From contig CAYLRF010000004.1 in assembly GCA_964385995.1 (NCBI GenBank), positions 1 to 53,949 on the forward strand: a stretch of DNA of 53,949 nucleotides, read 5' to 3'. Every line of letters starts with the position of its first letter. The stretch's first letter is position 1. A model generated the notes under the pieces. It was not told where the DNA came from, made no database searches, and was given only the letters and a program-made list of their open reading frames with translations. Below, in pieces: positions 43,352-50,139 of this stretch. The translations under genes and the position numbers were made by a program. This DNA comes from CAYLRF01 sp964385995. GTDB lineage: Bacteria > Bacillota > Clostridia > Lachnospirales > Lachnospiraceae.

Positions 43352-44653
43352 TTACTTTCCTTCCTCCTCAAATCTTACCCTTACGGAATTCGCGTGCGCC
43401 TCTAAGTGCTCCGTATTCGCGAAAAGCATGATGTCGTCCGCCATTTGCCTAAGAGCCCCTTTCGAACATGAGATGACGCTTGATTTTTTCACGAACGAGT
43501 CCACGTTAAGCGCCGAGAAGAAACGAGCGGTACCTCCCGTCGGAAGCACATGACTCGGCCCCGCCATATAATCTCCCAAAGGCTCGCTGCTGTACTCTCC
43601 GATGAAGATGGCGCCTGCGTTTCTTATCCTCGTCATCACCTCAAAAGGATTTTTCGTCATGATTTCCAGATGTTCCGGCGCTATACCGTTCGCGAGATCT
43701 ATCGCGTCGTCCATGGAATCCGTGACGAAGATGCCCCCGCATCCGTCTATGGATTTTCTTATGATATCGCGCCTGGGGAGCGTATTTATGAGCTTTTCGA
43801 CTTCGTCACTGACCTTACGCGCCAGTGACTCGCTGACCGTTATGAGAATCGCGCTTGCCATCTCGTCATGTTCCGCCTGTGAGAGAAGATCCGCCGCCGC
43901 GAAGCGCGGATTCGCCGTCTCGTCGGCCAGCACCAACACCTCGCTGGGTCCCGCCACGGAGTCAATGTCAACCGCGCCGTAGACGGCCTTTTTCGCGAGA
44001 GCGACGTATATGTTCCCCGGGCCCGCTATCTTATCAACCGCGGGTATGCTTTCGGTGCCGTAAGCCATAGCGGCTATGGCCTGCGCCCCGCCCGCTTTGT
44101 AGATGACATCGACGCCGGATTCGCGCGCGGCGATAAGAGTATGGATATTTACCGAGCCGTCCGATAAAGGCGGCGTCGTCATAATTATCTCATCCACACC
44201 CGCAACCTTAGCCGGCAGGACATTCATAAGCACCGAGGAAGGGTATGATGCCTTGCCGCCCGGCACGTAGATGCCGACTCTCTTTAACGGCGTCACCTTT
44301 TGCCCGAGAATCATCCCGTCAGGCGTTGTCGAAAACCAGCTTTGCCTCTTCTGCTTCTCGTGATAGGAGATGATGTTTTCCTTCGCCTTTCTTATCACGG
44401 ATATCACCTTCGGGTCGGCTGCCTCGTAGGCTTTATCGATCTCATCCGCGGTCACGGCGATATTCGCTTCGGATATGTCCGCTCCGTCGAATTTCTTCGT
44501 AAGCGAAAAAAGGGCCTTATCACCCCCGCGTCTTACCTCCTCTATGACGGAGCGCACCGCGGGCTCATATTTTTCATAGCTGCCCGCTCTTACTTTAAGC
44601 AACTCGCGTATCTCGCTCTTTCCCGAATCCCGATCTGATTTTGTTATCCGCAT
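43352..44653 (-). CDS. hisD: Histidinol dehydrogenase
   Basis: A 433-residue zinc enzyme performing the last two oxidations to histidine. VGIYVPGGKASYPSSVLMN near 120, GPGNIYVALAKKAVYG, AEHDEMASAI near 255 and APEHLEIM, and GPSHVLPTGGTARF near 360 carry the zinc and catalytic residues. The ATG at 44653 follows GGGGAAG; a GTG at 44686 would add 11 unlikely residues. A 230-base leader separates it from hisG and contains a palindrome and a diverged hairpin repeat. Confidence 0.96.
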   Translation of the reverse strand: MRITKSDRDSGKSEIRELLKVRAGSYEKYEPAVRSVIEEVRRGGDKALFSLTKKFDGADISEANIAVTADEIDKAYEAADPKVISVIRKAKENIISYHEKQKRQSWFSTTPDGMILGQKVTPLKRVGIYVPGGKASYPSSVLMNVLPAKVAGVDEIIMTTPPLSDGSVNIHTLIAARESGVDVIYKAGGAQAIAAMAYGTESIPAVDKIAGPGNIYVALAKKAVYGAVDIDSVAGPSEVLVLADETANPRFAAADLLSQAEHDEMASAILITVSESLARKVSDEVEKLINTLPRRDIIRKSIDGCGGIFVTDSMDDAIDLANGIAPEHLEIMTKNPFEVMTRIRNAGAIFIGEYSSEPLGDYMAGPSHVLPTGGTARFFSALNVDSFVKKSSVISCSKGALRQMADDIMLFANTEHLEAHANSVRVRFEEEGK

Positions 44654-44690
44654 ATTTCTTCCCCGGCCCTCAAACTTATCCGACACTTTA

Positions 44691-44706
44691 AAATCACGTG
44701 TGATTT
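44691..44706 (-). promoter_or_regulatory. Palindrome upstream of hisD (possible operator)
   Basis: AAATCACGTGTGATTT reads the same on both strands except for its two central bases (seven paired positions each side). It ends 38 bases before the hisD ATG. A second short palindrome, CCGCG-CGAT-CGCGG, lies at 44764-44777. Either may be an operator or an RNA hairpin; no regulator is identified. Confidence 0.45.
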
Positions 44707-44782
44707 CAGCTCCTTCATCCTGACATCATCATTATGATTCTTCGGCTGACGAGACTTCCCGCGCGATCGCGGCTTCTCCTAT

Positions 44783-44878
44783 GACTTTCCTCTTTCATGG
44801 CTCGCTTTAGCGCGTTATGACCCGCTTTAGCGCGGCATCCGTCATCAATGGGGTTACGAAAGTTTACTTTCAAATCTT
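44783..44878 (-). repeat. Diverged hairpin-SD repeat between hisG and hisD
   Basis: On the minus strand, just after the hisG stop: GAAAG-TAAA-CTTTC stem, CATTGATGACG linker, CCGC-GCTAAA-GCGG stem, a second CGC-GCTAAA-GCG copy, then GAAAGAGGAAAG. The order and linker match the better-kept copies at 49178-49285, but here the SD-like block is about 135 bases before the hisD start and cannot serve it directly. Confidence 0.55.
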
Positions 44879-44882
44879 TAGC

Positions 44883-45530
44883 TTAAGGCTCGGCTCTTAC
44901 GATTCGGCTGAGCTTCGTGATTAGATCTTTTATCCGTTCGCTTTCGAGCCTTAAACTTACGGGATTTACTATCACGCGCGCGCTTAAAGGGCAAATCTCT
45001 TCCAAGACCTCGAGATTATTTTCCTTTAACGTGCCCCCCGTCTCCACGATGTCGACGATGACTTCGGATAAACCGACCAGAGGCGCGAGTTCCACGGAGC
45101 CGTGTAACTTTACGATCTCCACCGTCTGGTGCTTTTTATCGAAGAAATAGTTCTTTGCTATGTTCGGATATTTGGTGGCCACCCTGATATTTTCTTTTTT
45201 CTTAAGAAGTGCCGAGGCGTCTTTCGGACCGCAGACGCACATGCGGCATTTGCCGAAGCGAAGATCCAGCACCTCGTGTACTTTTCTGCCTTCCTCCATG
45301 ATGACGTCCTTACCGACTATGCCGATATCCGCCGCTCCGTATTCGACGTAAGTCGGCACGTCCGGACCCTTCGCGAGAAAAAACCTGAATCTCAGATCCT
45401 CGTTTGCGAATATAAGCTTTCGCGAATGATTATCGGCCGTCTGTGGAGACGTAAATCCTATTTTTCCGAGCAGCTCAACCGATTTTTCGGCGAGCCTTCC
45501 CTTCGCGAGAGCGAACGTAAGATATCTCAT
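44883..45530 (-). CDS. hisG: ATP phosphoribosyltransferase, short form
   Basis: A 215-residue HisG catalytic subunit, committing step of histidine synthesis. TFALAKGRLAEKSVELLGKIG at the N-terminus, YVEYGAADIGIVGKDVI near 61 and the PRPP loop VDIVETGGTLKENNL near 160 are typical. It lacks the C-terminal regulatory domain of long HisG, so it needs HisZ, encoded 23 bases upstream. A GGGGTGGGG stretch precedes the ATG. Confidence 0.96.
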   Translation of the reverse strand: MRYLTFALAKGRLAEKSVELLGKIGFTSPQTADNHSRKLIFANEDLRFRFFLAKGPDVPTYVEYGAADIGIVGKDVIMEEGRKVHEVLDLRFGKCRMCVCGPKDASALLKKKENIRVATKYPNIAKNYFFDKKHQTVEIVKLHGSVELAPLVGLSEVIVDIVETGGTLKENNLEVLEEICPLSARVIVNPVSLRLESERIKDLITKLSRIVRAEP

Positions 45531-45553
45531 ATATGCCCCACCCCGTCATGCGA

Positions 45554-46849
45554 TTAGTTATCTTTTTTCTCTTTTTTCTCATCGACTGCCTGCGCGTCCG
45601 GCATTATCCTTTTTTTCATTGTTCTGGTTCTTCCGGTAAGAAGATTTACCATCTCGATCTCGCTGCCCGCCTTCAGGTACATCATGCTCGCGCATTGATT
45701 TTTTTTGGCGTGTGCGATGTAAAAGTCAAGCTCGGACGCGGGATTTTTTTTCATAAGGAGCGTAGGTTTCCTGTTTTTTCTGAAATCGCGGGCGACGAGA
45801 GCCGCTTCCTCGTGTCTTTCCCCGTCATAGAGAACGTATGTGCCTCTTAAACAGAGCGGTACGTTGATCTTCTGCCGCGATATGGCTTTCATAAGCTCGT
45901 CCGCCACGATGACAAAACCCACGGCCGGCAGATCGCGTCCGAATTTCGCGATAAGACTGTCATATCTTCCGCCCTTTACGACGGCGTCCCCTATACCGTA
46001 AGTATATCCGTGAAATATAACGCCGGTGTAATATCCGTAATCTCCGCTGATTCCGAGATCAAATGTCACGTATCTGCCGACGCCGTATCCCCTTAAAGCC
46101 TCGTACATCTCCTCGAGACGGCTCACCGCCTTAAGACAGCGGGGGCTTAAGGCTATCTTTTTCGCCTCTTTTAAGACTTCGACGCCGCCCGTAAGCTCGG
46201 GGAGTATCTGAAACGCGGTCTTGGCCGTCACCTTCACGCCGCACTCGTCCAAAAGCTCCTCCACTCCGAATGAATTGCGGTTTTTAATGAGACGGCGCAG
46301 ATATTCCTCATGTTCATCGTCAAGTCCAATCCCGCTTATAAGACCCTCGAAGAAGTCGACGTCTCCCACGTATATCTGAAAATCGTCAAGACCGGCTCCC
46401 CTAAGCGCGTCCGCGGCCATCGCGATCATCTCCGCGTCCGCCTCCGCGCTTCCCTCTCCGATAAGCTCGGCGCCTATATGCGTGGTCTCATGCAATTTCC
46501 CCTGATATCCAGACGGATTGGTAAAAGCGTTGCCGCGATAGCAGAGACGAAGCGGCATGTCGCTTTCGTCAAACACCGTGGCCGCGGCCCTCGCCACCGA
46601 CGGAGTGATATCCGGCCGTAAAACCAGAGTGTTCCCCTCTTTATCAAACAGCTTATACAGATCCTTTGACGGAGTCGAGCCTTTGTCCTTTCCGAAAACG
46701 TCGAAATACTCAAGCGACGGCGTCTGAATGTCGCGGTATCCGTAAAGACGCATCGCGCCGAGCAGCTTTTCTTCCGTGGCAAGCTTCGCGGCGCATTCCG
46801 TATTATATATGTCTCTCACGCCGTCCGGCGTGTGCTGATGACGACTCAT
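45554..46849 (-). CDS. hisZ: ATP phosphoribosyltransferase regulatory subunit HisZ
   Basis: A 431-residue histidyl-tRNA synthetase paralogue that forms the complex with short HisG and senses histidine. Class II core: TPDGVRDIYNTE, the motif 2 region LVLRPDITPSVARAAAT near 78, YRGNAFTNPSGYQGK and KGGRYDSLIAKFG near 290. The anticodon-binding domain is absent and the tail is lysine-rich (DEKKEKKDN). The ATG at 46849 follows an AGAGG 12 bases upstream, from the repeat element; a longer frame from 46945 lies inside that repeat and is spurious. Adjacent hisG favours HisZ over HisS. Confidence 0.93.
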   Translation of the reverse strand: MSRHQHTPDGVRDIYNTECAAKLATEEKLLGAMRLYGYRDIQTPSLEYFDVFGKDKGSTPSKDLYKLFDKEGNTLVLRPDITPSVARAAATVFDESDMPLRLCYRGNAFTNPSGYQGKLHETTHIGAELIGEGSAEADAEMIAMAADALRGAGLDDFQIYVGDVDFFEGLISGIGLDDEHEEYLRRLIKNRNSFGVEELLDECGVKVTAKTAFQILPELTGGVEVLKEAKKIALSPRCLKAVSRLEEMYEALRGYGVGRYVTFDLGISGDYGYYTGVIFHGYTYGIGDAVVKGGRYDSLIAKFGRDLPAVGFVIVADELMKAISRQKINVPLCLRGTYVLYDGERHEEAALVARDFRKNRKPTLLMKKNPASELDFYIAHAKKNQCASMMYLKAGSEIEMVNLLTGRTRTMKKRIMPDAQAVDEKKEKKDN

Positions 46850-46859
46850 ACTGTCAGCT

Positions 46860-46958
46860 ATCCTCTTTTCCGACTTTTTCAAGTCATAAAGGCAGTTTTG
46901 GGAGCGGAGCTTCCAAACTTTCCTCTTTTCCGACTTGTTCTTCAAGTCATAAAGGTTC
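46860..46958 (-). repeat. Two tandem hairpin-SD repeats before hisZ
   Basis: Units start at 46860 and 46920 (60-base period) and fill the gap between the recU stop and hisZ. Unit 1 stems: GACTT (46872-46876)/AAGTC (46881-46885), and GTTTTGGGAGC (46895-46905)/GCTTCCAAAC (46909-46918). Unit 2 stem: GACTTG (46932-46937)/CAAGTC (46943-46948). Stem bases differ from the hisB copies on both sides, so pairing is kept. Both units carry AGAGG on the coding strand. Confidence 0.85.
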
Positions 46959-46959
46959 T

Positions 46960-47493
46960 TCAGGATCTGGAATCAATATCTTTTTGAATAAAATCGAGGT
47001 AGGGCACGATGAACCCGCCCTCGAAACTCATAAAGAAATCACCGTCCAGCTCATCGCGTCTGAAACTGCTTCTTCCGCCATTTTCCCGACGCTCCCAGAA
47101 CCGTTTAATCTCGCAAAACTTCATATAGTATAATTCATCACGCGCCGTAAAGTAAAGCAGGAAAAAGGAAATGCCTCCCTGCCTCTCAAAGTCCTCCATG
47201 AACTTTACCTGATGAGGATGAACGTTCTGAAGCGGAAATGTATCCTCGTGACACTCCTTCGCGTCAAAGCAGACGGGAAGGCCCTGCACCGCTCCGATGT
47301 AATCGACGGTGCTTTTCTGACCGAAATACGCGAGAGTTATGTGCCTTTCACGCTTATCGATCTTCACGGGAGTAATCGGCGTTGGGATTTTCTGAATGAG
47401 CGCGAGGCCCGCCTCCCTGTAATGTTCGTTTGTCCTGTTTAAAAGCTCCTCGAAGGCGGAGCCTCTTAAGCCTCTTGAGTTCCATGTGGCCAT
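46960..47493 (-). CDS. recU: Holliday junction resolvase RecU
   Basis: A 177-residue RecU, which cuts four-way DNA junctions during recombination in Firmicutes. NSRGLRGSAFEELLN at the N-terminus, QKIPTPITPVKID near 34, YIGAVQGLPVCFDAKE near 64 with the nuclease D-x-K and HQVKFMEDFERQGGISFFLL near 92 are characteristic. It is shorter than some family members at the N-terminus. GAGGCG nine bases upstream supports the start. The usual neighbouring penicillin-binding protein gene is absent. Confidence 0.94.
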   Translation of the reverse strand: MATWNSRGLRGSAFEELLNRTNEHYREAGLALIQKIPTPITPVKIDKRERHITLAYFGQKSTVDYIGAVQGLPVCFDAKECHEDTFPLQNVHPHQVKFMEDFERQGGISFFLLYFTARDELYYMKFCEIKRFWERRENGGRSSFRRDELDGDFFMSFEGGFIVPYLDFIQKDIDSRS

Positions 47494-47526
47494 CTTAAAT
47501 TTCGCCTCGTTTTACCGCCTTATCGC

Positions 47527-48594
47527 TTAAATGACGGTCTTTACGCGCTCTTTAAATATATCGGTGAGAATCCTCATGAAAAGATCTGGAAGCGGCGCGG
47601 TAAAACATCTGCCGCCCGCGGCCTCAAAAGGAGGCGAAAGCTCCGGGAATTTCGCTCGCCACGCGTGCAAAAACTGACTTTTAAGCCCGTATCGCTCCTT
47701 AAACGCGTCATTTACGGCCCCGTCGCCGTATTTATAATCTCCGACCACGGGATAACCCATGTGCGAAAGCTGCGCTCTTATCTGATGGGATCTGCCGGTT
47801 ACAAGCCGCGCCTTAAGCAGCGTATAACCCGCGTTTACAGGCGCGGCGTTTCCCGATATGTTTGTCTCGCTGTAAAGAAGCGGCTCAAATACAGTCTCTG
47901 CGGGAACGGCTCCGTCATTTTCCTCGTCATAAACCCGCACTCTGTTTGCGGCCTCATCCTTTAAGAGGTAGGTGCGCACATCGCGTCTGACTTTAAAATT
48001 CCCCGCCGCCAACACGAGGTAATATTTTTCAATCCTCCGCTCTCTTATGAGCCGTCCCGCTTCCCGCAGCGCGATAACGCTCTTGGCCGCGATTACGATA
48101 CCGCTCGTGTTTCTGTCAAGGCGGTTGCATACCGAGGGCTTAAAGCCTCTTATCCTGCCTCCCGTTATCTGCCCGGTGCTCAGCATATAGGATACGATCT
48201 CATCCGTCAGCGACTCTTCTCCTCCCGTCGCCGGCTGTGAAAGAAGACCCGCGGGTTTATTTACTATGATAAAGTTATCATCCTCATACAGGATGTCGGG
48301 CGCGGCGGGAGCTGATGCGACACCTTTTGACACGCGCGTCGCCGATAAACTCCCTGCCCGCTCACCTGAAAAATAGGACGAGAACTTCTCGAGCGTCTCA
48401 TCCGACGCGTAGATCTTTATGTCATCTCCCGTATCTAAACGCTCGTCGCCTTTGGCTCTCCTTCCGTTTAAGAGAATATTCCTCTTTCGAAGCATTTTGT
48501 ATGTGAAACTTTTTGGAGCCTTATCCAGGCATTTCATCATCATCTTATCGAGGCGCAGGCCCGCTTCCTCGAAAGTTACGATCAATTCTTTCAT
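47527..48594 (-). CDS. RluA-family 23S rRNA pseudouridine synthase
   Basis: A 355-residue pseudouridine synthase. An S4-like RNA-binding part (1-60, RLDKMMMKCLDKAPKSF) precedes the catalytic domain, where NRLDRNTSGIVIAAKS puts the catalytic aspartate at 160; VTGRSHQIRAQLSHMGYPVVGDYKYGD lies near 275. Similar to RluC/RluD-like proteins; the target uridine is unknown. No clear ribosome site: its ATG is two bases after the stop of the preceding gene, so coupling is likely. Confidence 0.93.
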   Translation of the reverse strand: MKELIVTFEEAGLRLDKMMMKCLDKAPKSFTYKMLRKRNILLNGRRAKGDERLDTGDDIKIYASDETLEKFSSYFSGERAGSLSATRVSKGVASAPAAPDILYEDDNFIIVNKPAGLLSQPATGGEESLTDEIVSYMLSTGQITGGRIRGFKPSVCNRLDRNTSGIVIAAKSVIALREAGRLIRERRIEKYYLVLAAGNFKVRRDVRTYLLKDEAANRVRVYDEENDGAVPAETVFEPLLYSETNISGNAAPVNAGYTLLKARLVTGRSHQIRAQLSHMGYPVVGDYKYGDGAVNDAFKERYGLKSQFLHAWRAKFPELSPPFEAAGGRCFTAPLPDLFMRILTDIFKERVKTVI

Positions 48595-48596
48595 GT

Positions 48597-49172
48597 TTAG
48601 AGAGAAATGTTTAAAATAACCGATTTTATCCGTTCTTCTTTTTCTTTATGATCCGAGGTGCGCATCATGGCTATGCTGTCAAGATCGATCACGCGCCCCG
48701 AAAAATCCTTGTAATCCTTAAATATCTTCACGGTCACATCCGTAAACTGATTCGCGTAAAGGATTTTCTTAATGTGCCGCTCTGCAAAATCCGTATTGAC
48801 CTTCGGATTTGAAGCGTAGCCGCAGACGGTATTATCGCTTATCACAATGCTGTCCACGCGCATGATCTGCTTCTCGCTCGTAAAGACAAGATCATACGCC
48901 ACAGTGACATGGGCCGAGATATTTTTGATCGCCTCCGCCATTTCCGGTTTAATCGAGCGGTGCGGCATAATCATTATGGTCTCAACCAGAGCCTTCGAAG
49001 CCGGCAGGCACCCGAGGATCGCCACGAGCGTAAGAAGATTAAGCTTGGTTCCCGTCGCGGCGATTCCGAGAAATATAAGAGCCATAACGACCCCGAACAT
49101 TAGCAGAGTCTTTATGACCGAGACGACTTTATGCTTTTTTATATAACCCGCGTCTCCCTTTTTAATCTTCAT
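48597..49172 (-). CDS. Unknown membrane protein with two helices, 191 residues
   Basis: I do not recognise this protein. After a basic start (MKIKKGDAGYIKKHK) two hydrophobic segments lie at about 16-37 and 43-67, probably a hairpin. A cytoplasmic part follows, about 115 residues of mixed charge, with VAYDLVFTSEKQIMRVDSIVI and VNTDFAERHIKKILYANQF, not low-complexity. The ATG at 49172 has AGAGG supplied by the repeat upstream; a longer frame from 49235 runs through that repeat. It is coupled to the pseudouridine synthase gene that follows. Confidence 0.8.
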   Translation of the reverse strand: MKIKKGDAGYIKKHKVVSVIKTLLMFGVVMALIFLGIAATGTKLNLLTLVAILGCLPASKALVETIMIMPHRSIKPEMAEAIKNISAHVTVAYDLVFTSEKQIMRVDSIVISDNTVCGYASNPKVNTDFAERHIKKILYANQFTDVTVKIFKDYKDFSGRVIDLDSIAMMRTSDHKEKEERIKSVILNISL

Positions 49173-49177
49173 AATCT

Positions 49178-49285
49178 CCTCTTTTCTGACGCGCTCCAGC
49201 GCGTCATCAAGGTAGTTTTGGAAGTTTACTTCCAAACTTTCCTCTTTCTTGACGCGCCCAGGCGCGTCATCAAGGTAATCTTCTT
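49178..49285 (-). repeat. Two tandem hairpin-SD repeats before the unknown membrane-protein gene
   Basis: CCTCTTT blocks at 49178 and 49241 (63-base period). Unit 1: GACGCGC (49188-49194)/GCGCGTC (49199-49205) with a TCCA loop, and GTTTTGGAAG (49215-49224)/CTTCCAAAC (49229-49237) around TTTA. Unit 2: GACGCGC (49251-49257)/GCGCGTC (49262-49268). Linker ATCAAGGTA in both. Stem sequences again differ from the his copies but pair fully. The rest of this gap, 49286-49373, shows nothing clear. Confidence 0.88.
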
Positions 49286-49373
49286 ATACTCCGCGAAGAA
49301 GCGGCAAAATCACAACTTGTTCGGTAAATCGTCAGAAAGTCGGATCTTATTTTCCCCGACGTAAAGTCTGTTC

Positions 49374-50135
49374 TTACAAGACCTGCACGTATCCTTTCGC
49401 GATATCGTCATAATCACGTATGTAATAATCAGCGAGGCGCCTGATTTCATCCTTTCGCGGCGCGGAAAACTCATCCTCCACCGCGCAGACTTGCATGCCC
49501 GCGTTTTTCCCGGCCAGTATCCCCATGGGGACATCCTCAAACGCGAGGCACTTTTCGGGCGGGACATGAAGATCGCGCGCCACACTGAGATACACCGCGG
49601 GATCCGGCTTGCCGGCGTTTGCCTCGCAGGCCGTCCACATCGAGTCGACATATTCCGATACGCCGTTCGCCTTAAGCGCGGTCTGTGAAAGCTCTCTGTT
49701 TCCGCTGGTCGCGACCCCGATCTTTACGCCTCTTTTCTTAAGTCTTAATATAAAATCAAAGGCTCCGCTTTTTAGCGGCAACGAGGCGTAAAAATCATCC
49801 GCCATGTCAATCCACTCCCGCATAAGCTCATCCTCTGTCTGCTTTAACGCGGGAAAAAGTTCGAGAAAATAACGCGCCGTCTCCGGGAAACTCTTTCCTT
49901 CCATGCCCTCATAGAAGCCCTCGGGTTTTGTGAGCCGGTATTTTTCAAGAAAAATCTCGTCGATCTTAACCCATACTCCCATCGAATCCACCAGAGTCCC
50001 GTCGACGTCGAATATGACCGCAAAAATACCGTTAAGAAGAGTTTTCTCATCGACCGTTTTCGACGTGATATCGCCTATAGGCGCTTCGCGCGAGGTTTCA
50101 TTTAACGCCCTCTCTTGTAAAGTGTCCGTTTTCAT
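49374..50135 (-). CDS. HAD-superfamily hydrolase (beta-phosphoglucomutase-like)
   Basis: A 253-residue HAD phosphatase or phosphomutase. The nucleophile motif FDVDGTLVDS puts D43 and D45 in place; an alpha-helical cap follows (about 55-120); GVATSGNRELSQTALK near 145 and CLAFEDVPMGILAGKNAGM near 193 complete motifs II-IV. The first 36 residues are a hydrophilic extension that may not be translated, as the ribosome site is poor, but no later start precedes the catalytic motif. The substrate is unknown. Confidence 0.88.
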   Translation of the reverse strand: MKTDTLQERALNETSREAPIGDITSKTVDEKTLLNGIFAVIFDVDGTLVDSMGVWVKIDEIFLEKYRLTKPEGFYEGMEGKSFPETARYFLELFPALKQTEDELMREWIDMADDFYASLPLKSGAFDFILRLKKRGVKIGVATSGNRELSQTALKANGVSEYVDSMWTACEANAGKPDPAVYLSVARDLHVPPEKCLAFEDVPMGILAGKNAGMQVCAVEDEFSAPRKDEIRRLADYYIRDYDDIAKGYVQVL

Positions 50136-50139
50136 CGTA

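Noticed and set aside
43082..43405. Plus-strand frame with repeated SFPTCSSRHKDSSKDF-like units
   Set aside because: It is the translation of the 57-base hairpin repeats on the non-coding strand.
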